Shown in pieces: positions 28,506 through 36,723 of a DNA stretch of 64,000 nt. Source of the DNA: DATBLE01 sp963775695. Lineage in GTDB: Bacteria; Actinomycetota; Thermoleophilia; Gaiellales; Gaiellaceae. The notes below the pieces were generated by a model. The model was given only the letters and a program-made list of their open reading frames with translations. It was not told the DNA's origin and made no database searches. Position 1 is the stretch's first letter. Every line of letters starts with the position of its first letter. The stretch covers positions 310,001 to 374,000 of the forward strand of contig CAVZJU010000002.1 of NCBI GenBank assembly GCA_963775695.1. The letters are read 5' to 3'. A program made the position numbers and the translations under genes.

Positions 28506-29432
28506 GGGCCTATCCCGCTTGGGCGAGGGCGAGTCGTGCGGCGTGGGCTTTCTTGAAGGCGATCAGGCCGGCGGCGAGTTGGAGCAGGGCGAGGTGGTTC
28601 TCGTCTTTCTTCGACCAGCGGATCAGGATCGCGCGGTTGCGGTTGAGCCATGAGTGGCAGGCTTCGACGACCCAGCGGCGGGCGCGCCAGCCGGGGCGGC
28701 TCGCCTTGAGGTCGATCTCTTCGCCGCGGCTGCGGATGTGCGGGGTGAGCCCGAACTCGTCGACGAGTTCGCGCGAGTCGGCGTTGTCGTAGGCGCGGTC
28801 GAGGGAGATTCCCTGCGGCTGCTTCGCGGTCGGTTCGGGCCGGGCGATCGGGATCGAGTCGAGCGTGCCCTTCAGCAGCTTGTGGTCGTTGCGGTTGGCG
28901 CCCTCGTGCTCGAGCCCGACCGGAACGCCCTTGCCTTCGCTGAGGACCGATCGTTTCGCCCCCTTTTGGCTCTGTCAGTGGGATTCGGCCCCGTCTTCGG
29001 CCCGCCCAGCGGCGCTTTGGTCATCGCCCCATCGGCCGCCAGCCAGGCCCAGTCGATCCCGACGACCTCGTCGTAGTCGAGCAGCCCCTGCCGCCAAATC
29101 TCGTGGAAGACGCCGGCCTGCTCCCACTCCTGGAAGCGCCGATGCGCCGCACTCGAGGAGCAGACCCCGGTCGCGTTGAGCGCATTCCACTGCATCCCCG
29201 TCCGCAGCACCAACAGGATCGCGTCCATCGCGTCACGATCGGGCACACGCGGACGGTGACAGCCCAATGGGTGAAACGGCGGTTCGGGCAGCAACGGCTC
29301 GATCCGCTCCCACAACCACTCCGGCATCCGCCAGCCGTCGTCCCTCACGACAAGACCCATCCCCGCCTCCCTCGTCGATGACGAAGAAGGCTTCGCCGTC
29401 AACACGCGGGTCCCTCCAAGCGGGATAGGCCT
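28506..29432 (-). mobile_element. IS5-family insertion sequence
   Basis: 927 bp bounded by 16-17-bp inverted repeats (GGCCTATCCCGCTTGG at the left, its complement at 29416-29431) and flanked on both sides by TAA, the 3-bp target duplication expected for the IS427/IS1031 subgroups. It contains one transposase in two overlapping frames. The intact ends and duplication show a recent insertion. Confidence 0.85.
28510..29360 (-). CDS. IS5-family transposase, two frames joined by -1 shift
   Basis: The first frame starts at ATG 29360 (MGLVVRDDGWRMPEWLWERI) and has the first catalytic Asp in VVGIDWAWLAADGAM. Near 28959-28967 (CCAAAAGGGGGCG on the coding strand) the family sequence moves to the -1 frame: KRSVLSEGKGVPVG, then ISLDRAYDNADS (second Asp) and WVVEACHSWLNRNRAI (Glu), ending at 28510. 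Overlapping frames are normal in this IS group and often joined by programmed slippage; a missing base in the G run is the alternative. Confidence 0.8.
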
Positions 29433-29444
29433 TAAGACGAGGGC

Positions 29445-30847
29445 GTCCGATTTTCTGTGTAGGCGGGTCAATCGGGTAGACGGTCTCCGAAGTGGATCTT
29501 GAACGCGAGCAGGGCTGTCGTCCAGTTCCGCGTTCTCGTCCAGGCCGGCACGGCGTTGGTGATGGCGAGATAGATCAGTTTGCGGGCGGCCTCCTCGTTG
29601 GGGAAATGTCCTTTCGTCTTGATCGCTTTGCGGAGCTGTCGGTTCAAGGCCTCAATGGCATTCGTGGTGTACACGACCCGGCGCAGGTCGGGCGGAAACG
29701 CCAGGAACGGGGTCACGTACTCCCAGGCGTTCAGTCAGGCCTGCGTGATCACCGGGAAGCGCGATCCCCACTTATCGTCGAAGGCCTCAAGCGCGGCCTG
29801 GGCGGCGTCGGCGTCGACGGCGGTGTAAATCGGCCGCAGGTCCTTGGCGACTTGGTCGTACTCGCGTCTCGGCACGTACTTGAGGCTGTGCCGGATCAGG
29901 TGGACGATACAGGTCTGTACGGTCGTGGCCGGGAAGATCGCCTCGATCGCTTCGGGGAAGCCCTTCAACCCGTCGACGCAGCAGAGCAGGATGTCGCGGA
30001 CGCCGCGCTGCCTGAGCTCATTGAGGATCTGCATCCAGAACTTGGCGCCCTCGGTCTCCTGGAACCACATCCCGAGCACGTCGCGGTCGCCCTCGACGGT
30101 CACGCCCAACGCGAGGTAGCAGGCTTTGCGCTGCACCGTGCCGCCCTCACGGATCTTGAGGACGAGCGCGTCGAGGAAGATCACCGGATAGACGTCATCG
30201 AGCGGGCGTTGCTGCCACTCGCGGACGTCCTCGATCACCGCGTCGGTGACGCGGCTGATCAGATCGCGACCGACCGCGACGCCGTACATCTCCTTGAGAT
30301 GGGCCTCGATGTCGCGGGTCGACAAGCCGCGCGAGTAGAGGGCGAGGATCTTGTCGTCGAAGCCCTGGAAGCGGCGCTGCCCCTTCCTGACGATCTGCGG
30401 CTCGAAGCTGCCCTTGCGATCCCGTGGTGTCCGCACCTCCACCGGGCCGTGCTCGGTGGAAAGCGTCTTCGCCATCGAGCCGTTGCGCGTGTTGCCGGTG
30501 CCGCCCGGCGGCTCCTGGTGCAGCTCGTAGCCGAGATGCTCGGTCAGCTCTGCCGCCATCGCCCGCTCCACCAACCGCTTCGTCAACTGGGCGAGCACGC
30601 CGCCCGGACCAACGATCTCCTCCTCGCTGCGGGCACCGGCGAGCAACTCGTCGATCACCTCGTCCGAGAGCCGGTCGCGAACCTCAGACGGGAGCTCGAG
30701 CTCGGTCGCGCCGCCGGCAGGTTGCTCCGCTCGCCCTCCGGGCTCGCTCCGCCCCCCGCCGGCGCTACCGATCAGGTCGATCTCGGTCTTGGCCTTCGTA
30801 GACATGAGGTTCCTCCGTTTCGGTCATGCCTACAGAGGCGATCGGAC
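29445..30847 (-). mobile_element. IS256-family insertion sequence, degenerate
   Basis: 1,403 bp between imperfect inverted repeats beginning GTCCGAT and containing CTGTAGGC/TGTGTAGGC. No 8-9-bp target duplication is seen: the left flank is the 12 bp after the IS5 element and the right flank is inside peptidase E, so sequence next to it was deleted or rearranged. Confidence 0.75.
29468..30805 (-). pseudogene. IS256-family (mutator-type) transposase with internal stop
   Basis: Long N-terminal part with GNTRNGSMAKTLSTEHGPVEVRTPRDR and the Asp residues in VIFLDALVLKIRE and LCCVDGLKGFPEAIEAIFP. At 29735-29737 an in-frame TGA replaces the expected Trp (ITQA-stop-LNAWEYVTPFL), and the remainder with the catalytic Glu (NAIEALNRQLRKAIKTKG) follows in the same frame to 29468. 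The catalytic triad is thus split and the enzyme is probably dead unless the stop is a sequence error. Confidence 0.85.
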
Positions 30848-31508
30848 ACTCAATACGAGCATCGACGACGCGCTGGTCGACCTACTGGGCAAACCGATTG
30901 CCGAGTCCAGCGCCCTCTGCATTCCCACCGCGACGTACGCATTTCCAGGCGGAGCTGTCTCTGCATACCGGCTGATCACCGGATCAGCAGCCAGCCCCTT
31001 GTGCGGATTGGGTTGGAAGTCGTTGGGAGTGCTGGAGCTCACCGCGCTGCCCAGCATCGACGAAGAGCATTGGGCCCCCATAGTCCAGGAGACTGACGCC
31101 CTGCTGGTGGGAGGCGGCGACCCCCTCTATCTGTGTTACTGGATGCAGCAGTCCGGACTGGCAGACCTCCTGCCGTTGCTGCGGCGCACGGTCTACGTGG
31201 GGGTGAGCGGCGGGAGCCTGGTGATGGGCCCTGAGGTCGGGGGCGAATTCGTCTACGGGAATCCGTTCGCCCGTGGCGATAAAGCGCTGGGAATGGTCGA
31301 TTTCTCGATGTTTCCGCACGTGGATCACGAGAACATGCCCGACCATTCCATGGCCAACGCCGAAAAATGGGCCGCCGGCATATCAGTACGCGGTTACGCG
31401 ATTGACGATGAGACGGCCATAAGAGTGGTCGACGGCACCGTCGAAGTCGTCTCCGAGGGGCAGTGGAAGCTGTTTACCCCCAGCCTCGCAGCAAGCGAAT
31501 CGGGCTAG
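30848..31508 (+). pseudogene. Peptidase E-like (S51) gene, 5' end replaced by IS256
   Basis: From the IS boundary the frame reads ASIDDALVDLL-type sequence (NTSIDDALVDLLGKPIAESSALCIPTATY), then TDALLVGGGDPLYLCYWMQQSG and the nucleophile region YVGVSGGSLVMGPEVGGEF, ending after DDETAIRVVDGTVEVVSEG. These are hallmarks of Asp-dipeptidase/cyanophycinase-like S51 peptidases. The usual first ~12 residues are missing; the IS end supplies ATG 30789 in frame, so a fusion protein could be made. Catalytic residues appear intact. Confidence 0.75.
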
Positions 31509-31520
31509 GAGGCAACGCGC

Positions 31521-31556
31521 GCTCGCCTGGCCAGTGTTCGGGAATGACCCCTGACG
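31521..31556 (+). repeat. Island repeat S2
   Basis: Core AGTGTTCGGGAATGACCCC, preceded by the CTGGCCAG palindrome; 12 nt after peptidase E. Confidence 0.65.
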
Positions 31557-31609
31557 CTGTCCGGAACGACAGCGATGGCTGCTGGCAGCGGCGTTGGAAG
31601 ATATGTAAC

Positions 31610-31636
31610 TTGACGGTTACGTAACCGTCGTGATAC
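31610..31636 (+). promoter_or_regulatory. ArsR promoter and perfect 18-bp operator
   Basis: GACGGTTACGTAACCGTC (31612-31629) is a perfect palindrome overlapping a TTGACG -35 box, with TGATAC 15 nt further. It lies 18 nt before the ArsR start, the standard layout for autorepression. Confidence 0.65.
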
Positions 31637-31646
31637 GTTCCCGGGC

Positions 31647-31973
31647 ATGGAGGCTGTTCTGCGGGCAATGGCAGACGAGGGTCGGCGGACGCTGCTGGAA
31701 TCCCTGGCCAACGGGCCGGCAACCGCGGGCGAGTTGGCGGCGCTGCTGCCGATTGCTCGCCCAGGTGTATCGCGGCATCTGCGTGTGCTGCGGGAAGCGG
31801 GGCTTGTCGAGGTTCGCCAGGAGGCACAGCGGCGGATCTACGCCCTTCGCCCTGCACCGCTCGCAGAAGTCGATGAATGGCTCGACCGGTATCGGCGCTT
31901 GTGGGAGCAGCGGCTCGATGCGCTGCACACCGAGGTGGCCCGGGGAAAACGCGAACAAAGGAGCACCAGATGA
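31647..31973 (+). CDS. ArsR-family winged-helix repressor
   Basis: 108 residues. LRAMADEGRRTLLESLANGPATAGELAALLPIARPGVSRHLRVLREAGLVEVRQEAQRRIYAL is a full ArsR HTH and wing. No metal-binding ELCVC motif is present, so it is of the non-metal type usually paired with SRPBCC proteins. The stop overlaps the next start (ATGA). The perfect palindrome just upstream is the likely target. Confidence 0.85.
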   Translation: MEAVLRAMADEGRRTLLESLANGPATAGELAALLPIARPGVSRHLRVLREAGLVEVRQEAQRRIYALRPAPLAEVDEWLDRYRRLWEQRLDALHTEVARGKREQRSTR

Positions 31974-32515
31974 CAAGCGACGCAAGTCCGGGTACCCGCA
32001 TCCTGGGCAGCCTGCGATCGGCAGCCGGCGTGGGCGTGGTGCAGATCGAAGATCGCTACGACACCGATATCGACGACCTGTGGTCGGCAATCACGGATCC
32101 CGACCGGCTCGCCCGCTGGCACGGTCAGGTAGAGGGCGACCTCCGTCCCGGCGGAGAGTTCCGCGTCTACCTCGAAGCAGATGACATCGAGAGCACCGGA
32201 CGCGTGGATGCATGCGAGCCTTCAACGGCTATTGGTGACACCAGGGAAACCGACGAGTCCTACCGCAGAGGGCAAGGCGTGCCGCCGTTCGACGCCGTCA
32301 ACGAAATCACGCTGACCGCCGACGGCGACCAGACCATCCTGGTCATCGAGGTCAAGGGTATGCCCCTGGACAAGATCGCCTTCTACGGAGCCGGGTGGCA
32401 GATCCGCGCCGAGCACCTCGCCGCCTACATCCTCGGAGGTCAGCCCGACGACATCGAGGCCCGATGGGGCGAACTCGTACCTCCCTATCAGGAGCTGGCG
32501 GCCACCATCAGCTAA
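31970..32515 (+). CDS. SRPBCC/AHSA1-family protein
   Basis: 181 residues. VVQIEDRYDTDIDDLWSAITDPDRLARWHGQVEGDLRPGGEFRVYLEADDIESTGRVDACEP is the START/Bet v1-like fold entry of Aha1-type proteins, and IRAEHLAAYILGG the C-terminal helix. Such proteins bind hydrophobic ligands and are usually controlled by the ArsR protein encoded just before. AAAGGAGCACCAG precedes the ATG; the same leader and first codons recur at 41.26 kb. Confidence 0.8.
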   Translation: MTSDASPGTRILGSLRSAAGVGVVQIEDRYDTDIDDLWSAITDPDRLARWHGQVEGDLRPGGEFRVYLEADDIESTGRVDACEPSTAIGDTRETDESYRRGQGVPPFDAVNEITLTADGDQTILVIEVKGMPLDKIAFYGAGWQIRAEHLAAYILGGQPDDIEARWGELVPPYQELAATIS

Positions 32516-32518
32516 TCA

Positions 32519-32560
32519 GACACTCGCCTGCGCGAGTGTTCAGAAATGTCCTTCGAAGGC
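32519..32560 (+). repeat. Island repeat S3
   Basis: ACACTCGC-CTGC-GCGAGTGT is a perfect 8-bp stem, running straight into TTCAGAAATGTCC. It shows the left palindrome of the repeat best. It lies between two convergent genes. Confidence 0.7.
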
Positions 32561-32569
32561 GAGGGTGGC

Positions 32570-33073
32570 CTAGGACGTCGTCGTCGGGCGCGACGCGAGC
32601 GCGATCAAGTCGGCGACGACTTCATCGAGCGGTCGGCTGGCATCCAGCTCATGCGTGCAGCTCGCTCTGAGCAGTGGCTCGACCCTGGCGAGGTCATCCA
32701 AGATCATCACTCGTTCCACTGGAGTCTTTCCGTACTCGTTCGTCGTTCTGCGCGCGATCCGGTCAAGGATCACGTCAGCAGGAGCGCTGAGCAGGACGAC
32801 CGCGTTGAAACGGTCGTAGAACTTCGACTGGTTCCTCACGCACCCTTGAACGAAGAGCGAGCGACCATCATCGGAGTCCAGCAGCCCGGTGATCCTTTCC
32901 TCGACCCAGAGCCACTCCCCGCGGTGCACCTCGTCGGAGGACTCAACATACTCGCGATACTCGCGCCAGCCCGGATCATCGGTGTCTACGACGCGATAGC
33001 CGCGTCGGCCAAGTTCGGCGAGCGCTGACGACTTGCCCGTTCCCGACATGCCGGTCACCAAGATCCTCGACAT
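32570..33073 (-). CDS. P-loop kinase-like protein
   Basis: 167 residues. ILVTGMSGTGKSSAL is Walker A at the N-terminus, RVVDTDDPGW an acidic second motif, and VLLSAPADVILDRIARR a lid/base region, giving a shikimate/adenylate-kinase-like fold (AAA_17 type). Probably phosphorylates a small molecule or antibiotic. ATG 33073 starts directly before the P-loop. 21 nt downstream of the RibD-like gene, so probably one transcript. Confidence 0.7.
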   Translation of the reverse strand: MSRILVTGMSGTGKSSALAELGRRGYRVVDTDDPGWREYREYVESSDEVHRGEWLWVEERITGLLDSDDGRSLFVQGCVRNQSKFYDRFNAVVLLSAPADVILDRIARRTTNEYGKTPVERVMILDDLARVEPLLRASCTHELDASRPLDEVVADLIALASRPTTTS

Positions 33074-33093
33074 CGGGACGACGCTACCGAGTG

Positions 33094-33696
33094 TCAAGCG
33101 ATGGCGTGGCCGTTTGCGCGAGCGTCCTCTGGCCCGAATCCTCCGTGGGGTCGATTCCCGCCTTCAGCAGGAAAGATGGGCGTATATCGAAGGAGCGTCA
33201 CGCCCGAATCGAACGCCTCTGACCCGAGGAGTCGCAGCCGATTCTGGGCCTCGCTCTGCAAGGGGCGCTCTCCGGAGCCCCACACCGCAGGATGAACCCA
33301 GAATCGGAGCTCGTCGACGAGCGTTGCCGCGAGGAGGGACCGAGCCAACTCGCCGCAGCCATAGATCAACAGGTCGGAAGGAAGCTCGGCCTTGAGGCTC
33401 GAGACAGCGTCGGTTGCGTTGCCTTCGAGCAGCGTTGCATTCCATTCGAGCGAACCATGAAGCGTGCGTGATGCGACGTACTTCGGCTTCGGGTTGATCA
33501 TCCTCGCCCAGTCGTCCTGCAGCGGCGACCAGTAGGCAGCAAGACCCTCGTACGTCTTGCGCCCGAGGAGCACGGCGCTCGCGTGATCGAGCTGGTCCTT
33601 GCCTGCACGATCGTGCTCGCCGTCCGCGACGAACCACTCGCCGACCTCGATCACGCCATCGACGGTCATCTGGGTCGAGACGACCAAGTTTCCCAT
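33094..33696 (-). CDS. RibD C-terminal/dihydrofolate reductase-like protein
   Basis: 200 residues. VVSTQMTVDGVIE is the family N-terminus, SAVLLGRKTYEGLAAYW the NADPH-site helix, KYVASRTL and LLIYGCGELARSLLAATLVDELRFWVHPAVWGSGERPL the core. Members are stand-alone relatives of RibD reductases with largely unknown substrates. The C-terminal ~20 residues are poorly conserved. It is the first gene of a two-gene unit and lies opposite S4. Confidence 0.8.
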   Translation of the reverse strand: MGNLVVSTQMTVDGVIEVGEWFVADGEHDRAGKDQLDHASAVLLGRKTYEGLAAYWSPLQDDWARMINPKPKYVASRTLHGSLEWNATLLEGNATDAVSSLKAELPSDLLIYGCGELARSLLAATLVDELRFWVHPAVWGSGERPLQSEAQNRLRLLGSEAFDSGVTLLRYTPIFPAEGGNRPHGGFGPEDARANGHAIA

Positions 33697-33770
33697 CGAG
33701 TCACCTGCCCTTCATTCGGAAGGAGTCGTTGATACCCCGAGAGGTCAGATGCAACCGGTGGTGGCAGAAC

Positions 33771-33808
33771 ACACCTGAATGCCGGGTGCTCAGGAATGCC
33801 GCCTGAAC
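33771..33808 (+). repeat. Island repeat S4
   Basis: GGTGCTCAGGAATGCCGCC followed by TGAAC; TCAGG pairs with CCTGA, a compensated change relative to the other copies. Between divergent genes. Confidence 0.65.
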
Positions 33809-33827
33809 AGGGGGCGATACTCATGGC

Positions 33828-34676
33828 GTGGCCTCGCGTGGTGTGCCCGATCTCGATGACGAGCTGCGTTGGCGTCTCGGTCGACGCTTCGGCAACGGGG
33901 TCGAGTCGTGGTTGGATGCGCTGCCGCAGGTCTTGCGTGACCTCGCCGAGCGGTGGGAGATCGAGCTCGGATCGCTCATCCGGCGCGGAAGCGTCTCCGT
34001 CGTCATCCGGTGCCGAACGGCCGACGGGCGTTCGGCGGTGCTGAAGGTCAGTCCCGACCAGGGACGCATACGGGACGAGGCAGCAGCGCTTGTCAGGTGG
34101 ACGACTGCTCACGTACCCGTCGTGTATGCCGTCGACGAGGGCGTCGGCGCGCTCCTGATCGAGGCGATCGAGCCAGGGACGCCGCTGGTCGAGTCGCCGG
34201 AATATCCGAGTACGGCGAGCCTGGCCTCCCTCATGAGATCGCTGCACGCAGACGGATTGCCCGATCCCGCGTTTCGGCCGGTCGCCGAGCTCTCGCCCGA
34301 GCTGTACGAGCGCAGTCGCAACCCGGCACTGCGGCTCGGCGCCGGGCCGTCCGCGTCGGTTCTTCTGCACGGCGACCTCACGCCGGTGAACATCCTCGAC
34401 GGCGGCGAAGCGCGCGGCCTCGTCGCCATCGACCCGGCTCCCTGCATCGGCGATCCGGCGTTCGACGCAATCGACCTCGTGCTTTGGCGAGCCGACGATG
34501 CCGAGACGGTCGTCCGACGTATCGACGAGCTGGCGCACTTGCTTGGATGGGGTAGAGGCCGCCTCCTCGACTGGTGCTCAGCCTTTGCCGGAATGGTCGC
34601 GATGGAAGCCGCGGAAGCTTCGAGCGGCTCGTCCGCGCAGCTCCAGGCGTTGCTCGCACTCGCCTCGCGCGTCTAG
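33828..34676 (+). CDS. APH(6)/hydroxyurea-type phosphotransferase
   Basis: 282 residues. The kinase fold shows SVVIRCRTADGRSAVLKVSP (nucleotide-site Lys), ALLIEAIEPGTPL hinge, VLLHGDLTPVNILDGG (catalytic HGD...N) and AIDPAPCIGDPAFDAIDLVLW (Mg-binding Asp), matching the StrB-like family that inactivates streptomycin. Chromosomal members often have no proven resistance role. GTG 33828. Resistance would need testing. Confidence 0.8.
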   Translation: MASRGVPDLDDELRWRLGRRFGNGVESWLDALPQVLRDLAERWEIELGSLIRRGSVSVVIRCRTADGRSAVLKVSPDQGRIRDEAAALVRWTTAHVPVVYAVDEGVGALLIEAIEPGTPLVESPEYPSTASLASLMRSLHADGLPDPAFRPVAELSPELYERSRNPALRLGAGPSASVLLHGDLTPVNILDGGEARGLVAIDPAPCIGDPAFDAIDLVLWRADDAETVVRRIDELAHLLGWGRGRLLDWCSAFAGMVAMEAAEASSGSSAQLQALLALASRV

Positions 34677-34690
34677 CGGCACGATCACGA

Positions 34691-35128
34691 TCATGCCCGC
34701 GCGTGTGAGAAGAGGAGCGTAGGACGTAGCTCGATCGTCGCAGCCGCCCACGAGGGCTGCGCGGGCGCTGACTCGTGCAGGACGACCGGGCCCTCGGCCA
34801 TCACCATCCGATGGTCTTCCCGCGAGCTGTCACTGACGACGAGTGCAGCGTACGGACGGGTGCGCAGGTTACGCAGACGGGCCCCGGACACTGTCGCGAT
34901 CCAGAAGGCGCCATCGCGCAACTCGAATGCGACCGGCGCAGCCTGGGGGCGACCGTCAGGGCGGGAGGTCGCGAGGACGCAGAACGAGGCGCTGTCGAGG
35001 AAGGCACCGAGCTGCTCCGTGTCCATCGCGTCTTCCTGGGGCCAGGATGCATGCACGGCACGACTCGCCTGTCGGTAGCTCTCCTCCTGAATCGCAGCCA
35101 GCGGCGTTGCGTCGAGCCGGTCAGCCAC
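34691..35128 (-). CDS. Pyridoxamine 5'-phosphate oxidase-like flavoprotein
   Basis: 145 residues. FLDSASFCVLATSRPDGRPQAAPVAFELRDGAFWIATVSGARLRNLRTRPYAALVVSD is the split-barrel FMN/F420-binding core. The first 34 residues are atypical, and an in-frame ATG at 35026 would give a shorter protein nearer the usual size. May be an F420-dependent reductase or heme-related protein; not assigned. Confidence 0.7.
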   Translation of the reverse strand: MADRLDATPLAAIQEESYRQASRAVHASWPQEDAMDTEQLGAFLDSASFCVLATSRPDGRPQAAPVAFELRDGAFWIATVSGARLRNLRTRPYAALVVSDSSREDHRMVMAEGPVVLHESAPAQPSWAAATIELRPTLLFSHARA

Positions 35129-35233
35129 CGCTCAAACCTAGCGCCCGCCGATCCGGCGAGACCGGGAGAGTCGCCTGCACGACCGTACGCGACGACCAGC
35201 CTGCCCAGTTGTCGGGCGCGCGAGCGCCGGAGT

Positions 35234-35758
35234 ATGGTCGTGTCGATCATGAGTCTGATCCGCTTTCTGGCGGCGACGCTCGTGTCGTGCAGCCTCGGCC
35301 TGTGGGTGGTCGGTTCTGCCGGTGCTGTGCCGAAGCCACCGCCGAAGTTCTGGTCGCCTGCTCGCTGCGAGCGGGTGATGCTGACACAACACCCTGCGGT
35401 TCGCCAGGTGCTGTGTGTCGGAAGCGGCGGAACGAGCTGCCGCTGGACGAGTGGCCCTCGCGCGCGTCTCTATTCAGAGCTCACGGTGTTCACCCGTCTT
35501 CGCCAAAGGAACGTCGCCGGCCGGGTCGTGCCCGGCGTTGTTCGCTCGTTCACGCTCGCCACGCGCGCCCGCCCCGGCTTCGGCCGAATCGTGCATCACT
35601 ACGGGGACCAGTACGTCGGCTGGCCCGCCGACTTCTACATCGCTCAAGTCAGGCTGATCGCAACCCACGTGACACCGGCTCACTTCCGCTCGATCGTCGA
35701 TCCGATTGCATCCCGCCTGATGCAGAAGGAGAAGACGACCGGCTGCACGGGCGGGTAG
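35234..35758 (+). CDS. Small exported hypothetical protein
   Basis: 174 residues. A Sec signal peptide (LIRFLAATLVSCSLGLWVVGSAGA) precedes an Arg-rich domain with four Cys in two close groups plus one near the C-terminus (CERV, CVGS..TSCRW, TTGCTGG), suggesting disulfides. No family recognised. ATG 35234 or 35249 could start it. A hairpin (GGGACACC/GGTGTCCC, 35777-35801) follows. Confidence 0.55.
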   Translation: MVVSIMSLIRFLAATLVSCSLGLWVVGSAGAVPKPPPKFWSPARCERVMLTQHPAVRQVLCVGSGGTSCRWTSGPRARLYSELTVFTRLRQRNVAGRVVPGVVRSFTLATRARPGFGRIVHHYGDQYVGWPADFYIAQVRLIATHVTPAHFRSIVDPIASRLMQKEKTTGCTGG

Positions 35759-35776
35759 CACCCGGCGGTGTCGACG

Positions 35777-35801
35777 GGACACCCGTGCGTGCGGTGTCCC
35801 G
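35777..35801 (+). terminator. Terminator-like hairpin
   Basis: GGGACACC pairs with GGTGTCCC across CGTGCGTGC between two convergent genes. Confidence 0.55.
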
Positions 35802-35817
35802 CCGCCGCCGACGGGAG

Positions 35818-36099
35818 CTAGGGGTGAATCATTTCGTGGACCGGAAACTCTTTGATGTCAGGCGGCCCCTCCGGCTGGACGCCGGCTGCCGCCATTCCTT
35901 CGGGAATCCGCGCTGCGAACGCGTCGAAGTCCGCGCGGGTCTCCCAGAAGTCGATGATTCCCCAGCCGCCGTCCACCGGCCCGGATGCATGGAAGAGGAG
36001 CCCTTCCGGAGGCGTGCGGTCGGGGTTGATCTGATCGTGCCCCTTGTCGAACTGCTCCTGAGTGATCCCCCGGAGCTTGATGCGAATGCCAATCGCCAT
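35818..36099 (-). CDS. Small alpha+beta-barrel protein, hypothetical
   Basis: 93 residues. IRIKLRGITQEQFDKGHDQI, GLLFHASGPVDGGWGIIDFWETRADFDAFAARI and VQPEGPPDIKEFPVHEMI follow the beta-alpha-beta pattern of dimeric ferredoxin-like (ABM superfamily) proteins. Function unknown; related folds include quinol monooxygenases. It resembles the proteins at 39815 and 50573 in fold, not in detail. Confidence 0.6.
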   Translation of the reverse strand: MAIGIRIKLRGITQEQFDKGHDQINPDRTPPEGLLFHASGPVDGGWGIIDFWETRADFDAFAARIPEGMAAAGVQPEGPPDIKEFPVHEMIHP

Positions 36100-36212
36100 G
36101 CTGCCTCGCTTTCGCTAGAGAGCCCTGATCCTACGCCGCCACCCCGACTCCCCGCGCATCGAGAGTCCAAGAACGCCAGGACAATGACCGCACCCTGAGC
36201 TGGAGGGACGTG

Positions 36213-36240
36213 TCCCTGCCCCGTTGGTCCAGGGCAGGGA
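36213..36240 (-). terminator. Terminator-like hairpin
   Basis: TCCCTGCCC (36213-36221) pairs with GGGCAGGGA (36232-36240), directly downstream of the minus-strand gene ending at 36257. Confidence 0.5.
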
Positions 36241-36256
36241 TGCGTGCGCGGCGGTC

Positions 36257-36538
36257 CTATGCCGAGATGACGACTTCGCCGGACGAGACCTGCGGTGCCG
36301 AGCCGGCGAACTCGGGCAGGTTGTCGCGAATCCACGCCGCCGCGGCGCTGGTCGATTCGTTCGCGCCCGCCTCGTTGTCGTAGATGCTGACCGAGACTGC
36401 GCCGTCGGCGGTGCGGACGAGGTAGTAGGCGTTGAAGCCGGCGATCCCGCTGAGCAAGCTCTTGACGTCGGCTTCGTTGCTGACGAGCGCGTCGGCCATC
36501 TCGGCGCTCGCCGAGTACGTGCGAACGGTGGCGTACAT
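36257..36538 (-). CDS. Small alpha+beta-barrel protein, hypothetical
   Basis: 93 residues. YATVRTYSASAEMADALVSNEADVKSLLSGIAGFNAYYLVRTADGAVSVSIYDNEAGANEST reads as an ABM/ferredoxin-like fold protein, a common small actinobacterial type. AGGAGG lies 5 nt before ATG 36538; the longer frame upstream lacks a site. Function unknown. Confidence 0.65.
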   Translation of the reverse strand: MYATVRTYSASAEMADALVSNEADVKSLLSGIAGFNAYYLVRTADGAVSVSIYDNEAGANESTSAAAAWIRDNLPEFAGSAPQVSSGEVVISA

Positions 36539-36680
36539 GCGGACCTCCTGTTGGCGCCGCCGTTCTGCGCGCGGGATTGTCCCACGGCTGAGAAACACGG
36601 TGGCCCGCCGAGTCTTTCACAACCGCCCGCGACGCCCGCCAGCGGGATCGATCCGGTGCGCGTCGTCGCGCAGCAACACG

Positions 36681-36712
36681 TCTTGCGCCGGCGTTCGCGA
36701 ATGGCCCATGAG
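36681..36712 (+). repeat. Island repeat S5
   Basis: GGCGTTCGCGAATGGCCC, preceded by the CGCCGGCG palindrome; just 3' of a minus-strand phosphotransferase. Confidence 0.6.
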
Positions 36713-36723
36713 GTGACGGCGGC

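Noticed and set aside
33143..33165. Another tmRNA-end copy (GGTCGATTCCCGCC)
   Set aside because: Only about 14 nt match, and they lie inside the coding sequence of the RibD-like gene.
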